The notes: a model not told the origin generated them from the sequence alone. A stretch of DNA of 64,000 nt from Rutidosis leptorrhynchoides (GCF_046630445.1 NC_092341.1:8431501-8495500); one strand, 5' to 3'; shown: positions 1-12,095, counted from the stretch's first letter. Numbers and translations: made by a program.

Positions 1-730
1 ATACATATAACTGTTGATGTGGAAACGTTGCGAGACTCAAAATACAAATTTGCTGATTCCCGGTAATTAGTATGGCAGTTCTCGTTACAAGATGCGGATG
101 AGTATATGATAGGGTTTCAATGAATAAATATAATGATTTGTCAGAGAGATTTAAACCAAGAAGTAACGAGGTTGCTGGTACGTCTGCTGGTAATATGATA
201 AAATATGAAAGGTTCCCCGGTAACAATAAAAGAGCACGTATATATATCAAGGTTATAATAAGGTTGTTTCGAACGAAAAGTCGAAGTTGACTTGTTGGAG
301 CTGTGACAAAATTGGCTAATTTGGAAAAAGATTGCAAAGTTATTTTCGATAATAATAGCGCAAAGGAATTAGCACAGCTACACATTAAACGTTTACTCAA
401 TTTTCGAGAGTTTTCAGGTGCACAACAATATGCATCAATCTTTTCTTCCGTAGGTAATGTGCAGTTGGTTCATCCTTTCGATGGAGGTGTTTTCAAGAAT
501 CGTGAAAGATTTTGAAAGCAGATTTGTAATCGTCAAGATACAAATGAATTTTAAGATGAAATCAAGTGGCAAACTTGAAGATATGTTTAGTTTCATATGT
601 TATAATCAATATTTTAATTCATTTTAATTATCCAATGTCGACAGTCCATATTTGATAGTCCACAATTAACAGTCCGATAATACATCTATAGCTTAATATA
701 TAATATCCGAATTAATTAATACGTATCGGG

Positions 731-919
731 ACCCGTGTACATGTCTCAGACTCGATCACAACTCAAAGTATATATATTATTATAGAATCAACCTCAACCC
801 TGTATAGAGAATTCGATCATTACTGCATATAGAGTGTCTATGGTGATTCCAAATAATATATATAGATGCATCGATATGATATGTCAAAACCTTGTATACG
901 TGTCCCGATATTTAAAGTG
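731..919 (-). repeat. Highly conserved 189-bp noncoding block, copy in element A
   Basis: The block has exactly the same length in elements A, C (23856-24044) and E (44637-44825, reversed). I count 3 differences A-C, 3 C-E and 4 A-E, while flanking internal sequence is clearly more diverged. Stops occur in all three sense frames, so it does not look coding. The function is unknown. Confidence 0.8.
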
Positions 920-1616
920 TGTAAAATAAATAACAGGAATTAAATAATGATAACTAAAGTGCGTAAAGTAAATAACAGAAATTAGATGACAATAAATAAA
1001 ATTGCGGGAATGTAAATTGCGATAATTAAATTGCAATAAATAAAATGTGATAAATAGAATGTAATCAGTTAGCTAGGAACAGTTAGCTGGAACAGTTAGC
1101 ATGGTTTCTTAACAAAATTCCATATTGTTAATTAGTCTATTTCTAATCAATTTTTATTGTGTCCATTATTTCTTCATTATGCCACTTGTTGGATTCTGGT
1201 AAGTAAAAATCCAAATATGAAATTGAATTTGAATGAAAATGGTTATTCTGTGGTGAATGGATTTGTATCTCTGTAGATGTAAGTAGGATAGTAAATGGAT
1301 GTTGAATCTGATTCGAAGAATGTACAGTATAACCTATTAAAGTGAAATCTAAATATTCCTCGGGTATTACCTACCCGTTAAAATATTTTCTCCATTAACA
1401 GTTTATATGAAAGAATTTTTAATTACAATCTTTATGAAAATATACTTACAGATATATTTTCTTCAGATGTAATCATAGATTTAATGAGTTAATATTATAT
1501 TAATCTCATTTGATTTACCGTTAGAACTAGAATATATAATCTCTAAAACATTGAAGATTACATAATCGTCATGTCGAACGAAGATAAATGATGTAGAACG
1601 ATTAACAGATTGATGA

Positions 1617-2150
1617 TTATGCTCGAGGTACATAATTAGATGTTGAGGTGTATGATGTGAACTTGAGTTGTTGGTGGTACTGGTATTGATGTTGGTGCTG
1701 GTGATGTTGCTGAAGCTGGTACGTTTTGCACCATATTCTCCAAATTGATTACTAGAGCGCGAAGTTCATTGACTTCTTGTATTACTCCGGGATGATTGTC
1801 GGTCAGAACGAGCGGATGAATAAGGTTTAGAATCTGGGTTATGATATAGTCGTGGCGAGATATTCGAGAAATGAGGGTGAAAATGGTGTTACGAACATGT
1901 TCGTCGGTAAGTGCTTCAGGTTCTTCGCCAAAAGGTGAATTCGGTTAGTGGAAGGGATTGCCTTCTACGCATCTCCATTGATTAAGTCGACTATGAATCC
2001 ATCAGATGAATTGGAGATGACTGATTAGTTGATTCATTCTGCTGACGTTGCTTTCGGATCTTAGATGACTATCCATTCGGAATAACTGTCGGGATAACTA
2101 TCGAAATAGCTGTCGGAATCCGAGGAACTCGAACTAGTTGAAGGATTCAT
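1617..2150 (-). pseudogene. Decayed sense ORF (ORF-a) of family L, copy A
   Basis: This is the counterpart of the 179-180-codon reading frames in elements C and E, starting about 410 bp downstream of the primer site. The N-terminus is Ser/Asp/Tyr-rich (starts MNPSTSSS). The C-terminal half has a recognisable LILNLIHPLV segment, then a short heptad-like stretch (EVNELRALVINLENMVQ) and a Pro/Thr/Ser tail. Copy A has a one-base deletion after about codon 24, then in-frame TGA and TAA codons, and an altered C-terminus. The TAA at the FH(Q)PNSP position is shared with copy C. I do not recognise the family; it could be a remnant of a gag-like or accessory protein. Confidence 0.6.
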
Positions 2151-2545
2151 CTCGTACGATCAGATGAAGGATTTTTGATAAGAAATAGATTATAGGATGT
2201 AGATTAGTACCCTGAAATACATAATTTATATATGCATATATAATACTAAAAATCCCATAAGTTATGGAGGAATCTACGGAAGCTGTCAGGCAAAAGTAAC
2301 AATAACATATACGCTAAGATATGAATTTATCGATACACTGTCTATGTAATAGAGGCAGTAAGACATGTCCAGACTAAGAATGATAAACAAATAATTTCCT
2401 AAGGATGATAAGCAGATGATTTCCGACACGGAATGATAAGCAAAACTTTTGACATGCAGACACGGTCGAAGTCCAGACTCACTAATGCATCCTAACGACT
2501 TATCTGTTAGACACACTAATGCAGACCTGATTCGCTAAGACCACC

Positions 2546-2557
2546 GCTCTGATACCA
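2546..2557 (-). other. Primer-binding site, tRNA-iMet type (element A)
   Basis: The reverse complement reads TGGTATCAGAGC, the standard plant initiator-tRNA-Met primer site. It lies 2 bp inside the LTR end at 2560, which fixes element polarity as minus. Confidence 0.9.
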
Positions 2558-2559
2558 AC

Positions 2560-4270
2560 TGTGAGGACCCGTCCTAATCCATCCGGACAAAGTCCATATC
2601 GATTACAAACGATTCACAACAGTTGATTACATCGCGAGGTAATTGACCTCTATATGATAAATTTTACAAACATTGCATTTGTTTTTAAAAGACAAACTTT
2701 CGTTACATCGACAGTTGACAGGCATGTAAAGCATTTCATAATATATCCAAATATAATTGACTTAATAATAATCTTGATGAACTCAACGACTCGAATGCAA
2801 CATCTTTTGAAATATGTCATGAATGACTCCAAGTAATATCTCTAATATGAACAAATGCACAGCGGAAGATTTCTTTCGTACCTGAGAATAAACATGCTTT
2901 AAAGTGTCAACCAAAAGGTTGGTGAGTTCATTAGTTTATCATAAAGAATCATTTCATAATTTTAATAGACCACAAGATTTCATACTTCCATTTCTCATAA
3001 TCATACGTCCCATGCATAGAGACAAAAATATCATTCATATGGATTGAACACCTGGTAACCGACATTCACAATATGCATATAAGAATATCCCCATCATTCC
3101 GGGATCCTCCTTCGGATATGATATAAATTTCGAAGTACTAAAGCATCCGGTACTTTGGATGGGGCTTGTTGGGCCCGATAGATCTATCTTTAGAGTTCGC
3201 GTCAATTAGGGTGTCTGTTCCCTAATTCTTAGATTACCAGACTTAATAAAAAGGGGCATATTCAGTTTCGATCATTCAACCATAGAACGTAATTTCGATT
3301 ACTTGTGTCTATTTCGAAAAACAGTTATAAAAGTTGCGCATGTATTCTCAGCCCAAAAATATAAAGGGTAAAAAGGTAAATGAAACTCACCATACTGTAT
3401 TTTGTAGTAAAAATACATATGACTATATTGAACAATGCAGGGTTGACTTCGGATTCACGAACCATCCAAATCATCATTGTCATTTGGTTAACATATTTAT
3501 CGTCGTCATCATGTAATTCTTAATCGTGACCCTCATCCTGATATCATCATTATTTATCATGATCATCATGATTATCATGATCATAATATCATGATTCGCG
3601 TATCACCATCCCTCTTCATAATCATAACAATTCTCCATAACCATTAACGAATTCATTTTTATTATCACCACCATTATACTCATCGTCTAACCTACTCATC
3701 TTCATGCATTATCAACATGATTGTATCATCATCGATCGTATCATAATCATCTTCATATTATTTTCCTAGCATCACGTATCATCACTTAATCCTAATCATA
3801 AGTTAATCATCAATATCGTTATTCGCCCTATAACACCAAAAGGACTTGTTGCAAGCCCAAAAGAATATGGCAGCCCGACTAGAAGTATCGGCCCAAAAAA
3901 AAATGAAGCTCTCGGCCTAATAAGAAGATACGAAGTCATGGCCCAACAAAAATGTAGTAGCCCACGTAAACTAGTCCAATAATAGTTTTAATTTGGTTAG
4001 CTCATGTCGATGGGAATAACAGAATAATAATAAGCTGCCAAATTTGTGTTACCAATTAAATTCGGTTGGCAATTAACAAAGCGTTTTGGACCCGTTAATT
4101 TAGCTTTCACAAAATTACTAGGCTACCATCGATGGCTATCACTATCTTCTTTTTTTTTTTCTCTTTTGCAAATTGACAAAAAGCTAAGGAAAAGCAAAAG
4201 TGAAATCATTCTATTTCACATCCTCTCGTCGTACGTCTTTGTTTAATATTAAAAGAAACATACAGCATCA
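2560..4270 (-). mobile_element. Truncated 5' LTR of element A
   Basis: The LTR end (minus strand ...GGGTCCTCACA) starts at 2560. Running rightward it carries the conserved 1-kb LTR 3' block shared with C and E (for example 3070-3260 and 3386-3462), including the GATTCACGAAC motif at 3452-3462. Beyond that are ATCAT-rich sequence and GCCCAA-containing sequence. The tRNA-like module and the TGTGATGACCC start are missing, so the LTR is cut at about 4265. From there the sequence passes into plus-strand internal sequence of element B. The exact breakpoint is unclear. Confidence 0.65.
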
Positions 4271-5051
4271 ACAATAATTTGGACAGTGTACAGGAGGATT
4301 GGCTTGGGTCTAGTTCTCGTTACTATCAAAATAAAAGAGTACCTTGCTCCGATGAAACCTTCAACGAATATACAAAGGACCATACCATATATACAAAGAA
4401 TTCAGGTAATTTTGGATCCGATGAAACCTTCAACGAATACCTTGCTCCGAAGTCATGTTAGAATCTTGCGGAAAATCTTTCTTCATCAACCTAAGAACTT
4501 AGAAATTCCAAAATATCATCATAAATATCTTCGATATTTCTGAGAATATTTTCATAAATATTCTTGTCCGAAATTATCTACCCATTCGTTCTATTTGTAT
4601 TACATTATGTTGGAAACTTCTGAAAAATAAATTATGAATGAATTCTGGAGAAGTGTTAAGAATTTGAGCATGAGTTAGTATAATATAATGACACTTGGCC
4701 AACGTGATTATATTACAGTAAGTCATGCTGAATTCCTAATGGAACGTGATGATGGTTCACAGATCTCACCCTCGTCATGTGCCATGTTACATAACTCTTT
4801 CATTCAAATTAACCTCTGAAAATATCAATAAAATATATTCTTGATAGTTCTATCCTCAGTGATTCTGGTAATTTACCAAATCAAATCGTGTTATTACGTT
4901 TCTTCCTGCTTAGAATGTTATGAACGTTCAAAACTCTATACCTACGAAATTGTAGACCATTATTCGCTTGACGTGAAGTCGGGAAGAGAAAACAAAAGCA
5001 TGGAACTTCTAAATATAAGGGAAAATATAAAGTCGATCACAAACACATAAA

Positions 5052-5225
5052 TTACAAACCGTGTATATCAATGTGAATAGCAACATAAATACACGGGAGA
5101 ATGAAAAATACTATAACCTCAAGATAATAGTAGAAGTTAACAGATTCCTTCGGTGGTAGATGAAAAAGGAGGAAGACAGAAACGATTGTCAGAAGAAGGA
5201 CAAGGATCAGTACTGGATTAAGCAT
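5052..5225 (-). CDS. Antisense 57-aa predicted membrane microprotein (ORF-c), element B
   Basis: An intact 58-codon frame (ATG at 5225, TAA at 5052-5054) runs antisense to element B. The protein begins MLNPVLILVL, has a hydrophobic helix at about residues 5-21, a short polar turn (HLPPKES, 22-28), a second hydrophobic helix at about 36-50, and ends DIHGL. It has no signal-peptide-like cleavage site, only a short tail on each side. Copies in elements C and E have the same length with no indel and share NPVLILVL, LPP-ES and ILPC. A TATAAATT box lies 81 bp upstream of the ATG. I do not recognise the family. The coding call rests on conservation between copies and is an inference; expression is unknown. 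Confidence 0.6.
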   Translation of the reverse strand: MLNPVLILVLLLTIVSVFLLFHLPPKESVNFYYYLEVIVFFILPCIYVAIHIDIHGL

Positions 5226-5298
5226 TTTTACAATCTTTAGAAGTATGGATTAAAAAAAAAAGTATAGGAATGGTGAGAATAATAAAACGGAAGAGGTA

Positions 5299-5306
5299 AA
5301 TTTATA
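5299..5306 (-). promoter_or_regulatory. Antisense TATA box upstream of ORF-c (element B)
   Basis: The minus strand reads TATAAATT in the context TTCCATTATAAATTTACC, 81 bp before the ORF-c ATG. The same box at nearly the same distance occurs in elements C (82 bp) and E (83 bp). Confidence 0.55.
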
Positions 5307-5833
5307 ATGGAAACATCCGACAGAGCAATCGAGGCAGATGACCGCATTTAATTAAAGAGATCTAAATTTCCTTAATCACTGACGAATCAAATCTTATATA
5401 TATAACGAAGATTTTCTTTAAATTCCTTGAATTCCGGAATTCAACAGTGACTACGTCAAAAGTAAAGGCGAACCTCTATTTAATTCATTTCACTCTTTTG
5501 TGATAGCTTCACTCGTACGCTTCACATAATTGAATCGTTTTATCTAAATTAATTAATAATGATGAAACTCTATTTATCAACTCATATTCGTCATGAAAAC
5601 ATTTTTATTGTTAGACATGACAACCTCGATCAATTTTCGGGATGAAATTTCTTTAACGGGTAGGTACTGTGATGACCCGGAGATTTTCGACCAAATTTAA
5701 ACTTAATCTTTATATGATTTCGACACGATAAGCAACGTCTGTAATGTTGAGTCTCAAAAATTTTGAACTGTTTCATATATTCAATTGACCTTCGACCATA
5801 CCCGACGATTCACGAACAATTATTTGTAAATAG

Positions 5834-5837
<4 letters not shown>

Positions 5838-5898
<61 letters not shown>
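5838..5898. repeat. (TA)n microsatellite in LTR B
   Basis: About 60 bp of uninterrupted TA sits just inside the variable core of the LTR. TA tracts occupy the same place in LTR E (39468-39558). Confidence 0.9.
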
Positions 5899-5901
<3 letters not shown>

Positions 5902-8714
5902 ATTGAAATATAATTCAAAATATTATATGTTGTTGTTATTAAAAATATATTTGTCAAATAAAAATAAAAATAGAAATAGGATATTATAATATTATTATCT
6001 AAAACATATCTATATATATATAAATAAAGAATATTAAAAATAAATATTTAATAATTGTAATAGTCGTTGGACGTCTCGGTTATTATTTAGAGAAGTTTAA
6101 TTCGAACTTATATGATTTTTAAAAGAAACGGTGATCCGAAAATGAGTTTTATAAAATTTAGGCTTACTAAAAATGTATTTAAGATCTAGTTATTAAATTT
6201 TAGTACTTTTTATATTTTACTCAAGATCGAGCGCGGACAGTTGAGTTAATTTTTATTTAATAATTTTAAACAGTTAATTATACAATAATGACCTAAATAA
6301 ATAAATATAATTATCATAAAAAAATTGAAATTTATCAGAGTACTTTTTATCCGCCACTGATTAATCAACGGAGCCTGATATATCACTTCGTGAAAACTGT
6401 CGGCAGACTTCACACGATTTAATTAATTTAATATTGTTTCATTATGAATCATTGGATCCATCATTATATTATTTTATTAATTATTAGTATTTGAATTCTG
6501 TGAATTGAAGATCTATATATATAATATGATCGTACCAAACATCCACTATCAAATTTGTTATACATCATTGTCTGAATTTGATTTTCCCTATCCGAGTTTG
6601 TTACATGTCTCCTTTATCCCACATGTGATTCTTCAATTATTAGGATATTTATATTATGTTTTGACTTATGCACTATCTACAATTCTCTATATATACATAT
6701 ATATACATATAGACATATGCACATACACAAAAGATAAACTACAACTTCAAAACCCACTTTACAATCGACTTCAGCACCATCACCGAAGCCTCCAGCACTC
6801 ACCATCTCTCAAACCCTCGAAAATCACCGTCTAAGACCCATGGAAAAACTGCAATTGCTAATACCGTTTTCTGTTGTAATCAAATCCAAGAACACCACCT
6901 ACTCGTCACCAATTTCAACCACCATAGTACACCACCTTGAATCACCACCTTTCTTCTTCACCATCAATATTTTGTCTCCTATAAAATATAACACATTCAC
7001 AAAACCTCATCATCGAACCACCACCTTCATGAACGAACCAAGACCACTTAATCGGTAACTACTATCTTCCTTTGTGGCTACAATTTTTCTTTTATTATTT
7101 CGTATTTCTTGTTCGATCAAAACTCAAAACCCATCATCATAATCAAGAAACGATATGCTGTAGTCCACGTGATCAAGCAACTTTCATTGTTTCTGTTTCA
7201 ATATAACAACCAAACACCTTTACTGATTCTGCCTAATTTTCGTGTCTGTTTCTTTCAGAATATTAAACAACTCGATTCTCCTTTTGTTTCCTCCATCGAA
7301 ACCGATATTATTCATCATTTTCTTGAGATGACCTTAACCCGCTATTGCTGCATAAAATCGAAGACTACTGTTCGATATTGTAACCTGCTTGTTTTACTTT
7401 GCTCCGTTTGAAAACCCACATTATCCCTTTCTTGTTTGCTTTCTGATTCGAACCACATCACCGAAAAACACCATCTCCATCATCATCGACCCCTGTACCA
7501 GTTGTTTTCGTTTTTTTTAGTCACATCAAACACCAACCATCACCACGATAAATGAAACTACCACCTGCGTATTCCTTCAAGTTTTTTTTTCCTCTATCTA
7601 TTTAGAACACCAACATCAACGGGTACTATTTTAAATTATTCTGTTTTTGTTTTATTAATCCATGAACGAATGAGTGAGATGAATAAAGTTGATGCTTTAA
7701 CATGGGATCCAATATACACTTGGACAATATTACCACACTAGGACTCGAAGCAACCACCACCTTATTAATATATTAGTAGTGATGTCATACGTGATGTATA
7801 TTGTTACTTTCCAGCGAGTTGTGCAGAAGGTATTCGGTCAACTGGACTCCTTCTTAGTGGACTTCATTAAAACAGTTTAAGTTATCAAATGGGCTTTAAA
7901 ACCCAACTGGAAATTTATTGCTAAGTGGGCTTTTAAACTAACCAAACCTGTTGCATTTTTCTCTCCTATTGATCGAATCCCAGCAGATATAATTCTGTTT
8001 TGTTTTAGTAAACGTGGGTCGAGAACCAGACTTTGAGTGCTGCTGGACTACTACTACATTTTGCTATTGTTCGACGATGATGCAAATATAAGAATAATGA
8101 TTAGTTGCGTAGGTGAACAAATTCATAAAAGTTAGAGTATGAGATAGTTACTCTTTACAAATATAAAGGGGGAAATGGAGGGGTCATGATGGAGACTTGC
8201 ATTTGGAATTTAAAAACGCATAACGTTTCTTGTATTGTGACTGCATTCAAATAAAACATAATTATATATAAACCAAAACCGAACCCCACACCCTCAATCC
8301 ATCGAGCAAACTCACTAATACAGGATATTAGATCGATAACTGGGATTGTGATTTTTTATGGACCAATACCAAATACTTGGGCTGTGATTTAGTTTACAAC
8401 TTTGGGCCGTGTTTTTCATTTTGCTGTTAGGACGATATATTCCCTGTTGGACTGAAAATGATAACCAAAAATAACATGGGATAGTGATAAATGAGCTTAG
8501 ATGATAGATTACGGATAATGATCGATGATAAGTGATGATATTATGGAAATAAGATCATGATGGTGTTATACGAAATGGCGATAATGTTAATGATGATGAT
8601 AATTATTAGATGATGATGGAGGTTCATGATAATAAACATGGTGAATGAAAATGGAAAAGAAGAAGATATGAGTTAAATAAAATAAATATGGGGTTTAAAC
8701 CAAGATCAAACTAG

Positions 8715-8785
8715 TAGCTCAATGATTAAGGATATTATCAGGTTAGCGGGACGTCGCGGGTTCAAACCCGGACTTGGGCATTATT
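8715..8785 (+). other. tRNA-like A-box/B-box module in LTR B
   Basis: An A-box-like TAGCTCAATGATTAAGG starts at 8715, and a B-box GGTTCAAACCC lies at 8759-8769, followed by CGGACTTGGGCA. An ATT microsatellite begins about 40 bp later. The order and spacing match LTRs C, D and E. It may be a tRNA-derived SINE fossil or an internal Pol III-type promoter; cloverleaf folding was not computed. Confidence 0.5.
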
Positions 8786-8818
8786 TTTAGGGCTACTTCC
8801 TTGAGGTAGTTATTTATC

Positions 8819-8820
<2 letters not shown>

Positions 8821-8902
<82 letters not shown>
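8821..8902. repeat. (ATT)n microsatellite in LTR B
   Basis: A long ATT tract directly follows the tRNA-like module and continues into degenerate ATT/ATC-rich sequence to about 9130. Confidence 0.9.
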
Positions 8903-8911
<9 letters not shown>

Positions 8912-9667
8912 AAATTATTATTAATAATATCATTAATATTATTATTAGTATCATTTTTATTAAAAACTATCATATATATTAAAAATATCATTTTTACTAT
9001 TATTATTATCATTATTAGAGAAATTATCATTTTTTTTATCAAAATTATTATTATTACTATCATTATTATTATTTTGACATTAATATTATTATTTTTATAT
9101 TATCAATATTATAATCATAATAACTACTATTATTAATATTGTAAAATAAAACAACTTTTATTTATTATTATTATCAATATTATTTTATCAAATAACTATT
9201 AGTTATATAAAACTATATTTACTACACATAACATAACTATATTAATACTTTTACAATAAGTATTAATAAATATAAGTAATAAGGTTATTAATGAAAAACC
9301 TAATTAAAATAACAATTAAATCTCTAATAATATATAAATGTGTTCGATTACCATTTTATGTGTTAATATATATATAAATGATATAGGTTCGTGAATCCGA
9401 GGCCAAACCTACACTTGTTCAATGCTGTCATATGTATTTTTACTACAAAATATAGTATTGTGAGTTCATTTGCTCCCTTTTACTCTTTACATTTTTGGGA
9501 CTGAGAATACATGCGCTGTTTTTACAACTGCTTTATTAAATGCTTTTGAAATATGTTTTGAACTGCGAATACATGAAATGCTTTTATAAATGTTTGACGA
9601 GATAGACACAAGCAAAACATTTCTCGAATGAATTATTATGCAGACAGAAGTTCTGCGGATTATTATT

Positions 9668-9788
9668 GAATTATGTGGACATGATAATTGCCACCGTTGA
9701 ATTATGTGGACATGATAATTGCCACCGTTGAATTTTGTGGACATGATAATTGCCACCGTTGAATTATGTGGACATGATAATTGCCACC
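9668..9788 (+). repeat. 31-bp minisatellite, four units, in LTR B
   Basis: Units start at 9668, 9699, 9730 and 9761 (GAATTATGTGGACATGATAA..., nearly identical, the last one truncated). The related solo LTR D appears to have only one such unit (near 30420-30450), so this is a local expansion. Confidence 0.9.
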
Positions 9789-10374
9789 AATTGATATGAA
9801 TGTTATGTATCGAGAGAATATTTTTATATACAGGTTATGTGTATTAGTTTTTGTGCACGAGATATGTGTACGGTTACTAAGATTTATGAAAAATGATTTT
9901 TGTACACGAGAAAGGTGTACTGTATTTAAAAGATATCGCATGTACATTACAGGTGAGTATAGGATTCAGGCCCATTTGTACCATGCAGCATTTAAATCTT
10001 GTGGTCTACCAAAATGATAAATTTTATTGTTTTATGATAAACTTATGAACTCACCAACCTTTTGGTTGACACTTTAAAGCATGTTTATTCTCAGGTACGA
10101 AAGAAATCTTCCGCTATGCATTTGCTCATATTACATGGAGTCGTTCATGGCATATAGAGGTCAGAACCTCGCAATGGGACCAACTGTTGAAGACTTCGTC
10201 CAGATGGATTAGGATGAGTCACTACAAAGATGACTGTGGTTGGACCAATACCGGTTTCGATTATCAAGCTTGGGCCGACCATAAAGCCTTTAAAGTAAAC
10301 GACACGCTAGGTAAATAATCTCATCATTTTCGGTTTTTAGTATTTTATTTTCAAATGCTAAAACATCTTATATA

Positions 10375-10525
10375 GTTGGGGTTTTTTTTGACTTTTTTGG
10401 GATTGATTTTGTTTGAGTGTCGTTTCATTTGGTGGGGTGGTCAAAACGACCACAAACCCCACCAATTTTAGTATATATATGTTAATATGTTAATGTTAAT
10501 GTTAATATGTTAATATGTTAATACA
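10375..10525. repeat. Intronic hairpin-bearing insert with (TTAATATG)n end
   Basis: This is similar to 11226-11345: a GGTTTTTTGACTTTTTTGGG-type start, then a strong inverted repeat (TTGGTGGGG ... ACCCCACCAA around GGTC/GACC), then TTTTAGT and TA/TTAATATG repeats. It lies in the phytocyanin intron and probably represents a truncated copy of the element inserted in exon 2. Confidence 0.6.
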
Positions 10526-10857
10526 CCGTTCGTTTATCCACAAGATGTGCATAATGTGTACGTGGTGACTAGTGATGCGTTTGATGCTTGCAGTATAGAC
10601 AATCCAAATTATTATTATAACTAGCCCGGTCCGGCCCGCGCGATGCGGCGGGGTCTTTTGGCCGGCGTATTCATATTTAACGCAGTTTTTTTTACAGAAG
10701 GAAAACGGCCCATGTGTTATGCGTCGTCGTTGGTGTTGTCGTCTTTAGTGTTTTTTAAAATCTGTTCGGTTCAAACGTAGTTAGTTTCGTTTTGTTGATA
10801 AAATTATTTCGAGCCTGACGGTGTTGGCGGAAAAAATTAACTCGCGGCGAGTAGGAA

Positions 10858-11140
10858 GATACGGGCTGTCGTTGTGTTTAGCGTTTTTTAAAAAGTGTCT
10901 GTTTCGAACGTAGTTAATATCGTTTTGTTCATAAAATTATTTCGAGTATGACGGCGATGTCGGAAAAATTTAACTCGCGGCGAACGGGAAGATACGGGCT
11001 GTCGTTGTGTTTAGCATTTTTTAAAAAGTCTCCGTTTCGAACGTAGTTAGTTTCGTTTTGTTCGTAAAAATATTTCGAGTTTTACGGAGTGCTTGGTGAA
11101 ATTTAAATCGGAGCGAGAAGAAAGATACGGGCTGTCAAAG
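10858..11140. repeat. About 133-bp tandem repeats
   Basis: Units begin with GATACGGGCTGTC at 10858, 10991 and 11124. A more diverged unit lies to the left (about 10720-10857). Each contains TTTTTTAAAAAGT, TTCGAACGTAGTTA and AACTCGCGGCGA motifs. They are probably internal repeats of the Helitron-like insert. Confidence 0.8.
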
Positions 11141-11322
11141 GGTTCGGGGGAAGTTTTTATTTTAAGTTAGGGAATTGACAGTTTACCCCCTCGGAGTACA
11201 GGGTATTTTTTGTAGGTTGGCAATAATTGGGGAGGTTTTTTGACGTTTTTGGGATTGATTTTGTTTGTGTGTGTTTCATTTGGTGGGGGTGGCCAAAACG
11301 ACCACAAACCCCACCAATTTTA

Positions 11323-11398
<76 letters not shown>

Positions 11399-11403
<5 letters not shown>

Positions 11404-12095
11404 AGATCAATGAGGAAGTAACCAATCGGGGGAAGCAATTTTTTTTTTCGTTTTTTTTTGGAATTTTTTTTTCCGGCATCAAGATCACGCGAAAATATGA
11501 ACATTTAGAAGAGACACTTCGTGATGAATGTCATTATTTAGGCGGGAAAACGATCGACAAAAATAACATTCAAGATAATATTGTTCGTGAAGAATATGAA
11601 CGTTTTTTTTTTTCCATGTTTTGTGAAGTAAAATTTAGCCCGATTTAGAGTTTAGGGTTTAGGGTTTAGGGTTTGGTGTTTTGAGTTTATGGAATAAACC
11701 CAAAACACCAAACCCTAAACCATAAACCATAAACCCTAAACTCTAAACCGTTCGTGTTAAAAACTCAATCTAAATCCGAAATCTAAACCCTAAATCTAAA
11801 CCCTAAACCCTAAATTTCTAAACCCTAATATCTAAACCCTATAAACCGTAATATCTAAACCCTAATATCTAAACCCCAATAGCTAAAACCTCAACATACG
11901 CTCGAAAAACACGATAATTGTTATATATTACTTCTTCGAGCATTTTCCCGCCAAAATAAAAACATTTATCACAAAGTGTCTCTACTAAATGTTCATATTT
12001 TCATCTCATCTATAATGTTCGTGAACAAAGTTTTTTCAAAAAACAAAAAAAAAAAAAAGTTTTTGCTTCCCCCCGCTTGGTTACTTCCCTCTTGA

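Larger units (their letters stand above)
1..2559 (-). mobile_element. Family L element A, internal region (partial, runs off the left edge)
   Basis: This is the internal part of a long-LTR retrotransposon without gag-pol, read on the minus strand. It aligns by eye along its length with the internal region of the complete element C (21413-25678, same orientation) and with element E (plus strand). Landmarks in element order are the primer site at 2546-2557, a decayed 178-codon ORF at 1617-2150, a GCG/ATAAATA-rich tract near 930-1070, a conserved 189-bp block at 731-919, and a segment at about 180-600 matching 23310-23720. No reverse transcriptase, integrase or gag homology is visible. The distal end and the other LTR lie outside the window. 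Confidence 0.8.
4325..5667 (+). mobile_element. Element B, 3' part of the family L internal region
   Basis: This aligns on the plus strand with 45590-46578 of element E and, reversed, with 21413-22990 of element C. It starts with the end of ORF-b (the stop after EYLAPKSC near 4461), carries the antisense 57-codon ORF at 5052-5225, and ends with the polypurine-side sequence (AACGGGTAGGTAC) that abuts the LTR at 5668. A 20-base direct repeat (GATGAAACCTTCAACGAATA) occurs near 4348 and 4419. The 5' LTR, primer site and first half of the internal region are absent. Confidence 0.7.
5668..10226 (+). mobile_element. 3' LTR of element B (4559 bp)
   Basis: It starts TGTGATGACCCGG directly after the polypurine-side sequence and ends GTCACTACA at 10226. 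It has a conserved 5' part of about 150 bp, an AT-rich variable core (5818-9386) bracketed by GATTCACGAAC (5807) and GTTCGTGAATC (9387), and a conserved 3' part. The core holds a TA microsatellite, CA-rich sequence at 6720-7060, a tRNA-like module at 8715 and an ATT microsatellite. A 31-bp minisatellite lies at 9668. Immediately right of the LTR is the middle of a phytocyanin exon, so the insertion broke that gene. The TSD partner is not in the window. Confidence 0.8.

Noticed and set aside
2650..2832. Short frames near the LTR 3' end that recur in A, C, D and E (for example 2650-2832, 17675-17944, 25746-26015, 42714-42896, 61145-61327; YFKR-CIRVVEFIK)
   Set aside because: They recur because this LTR part is conserved at the DNA level. 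The frame shifts between copies in the second half and start and stop positions differ, so protein coding is not supported.
6840..7411. CA-rich frames in LTR B (6840-7058, 7109-7411) as exons of a captured gene
   Set aside because: They are low-complexity His/Thr/Pro frames with no splice-linked continuation; the solo LTR D has only loosely similar, frame-inconsistent sequence.
8715..8785. Functional tRNA genes at the tRNA-like modules
   Set aside because: Only the promoter boxes match; I could not derive a full acceptor stem and anticodon arm by eye, and the modules lie inside LTRs.
8821..8902. Regularly spaced repeats as a possible CRISPR array
   Set aside because: The window is plant nuclear DNA; the repeats are simple microsatellites or minisatellites without unique spacers.
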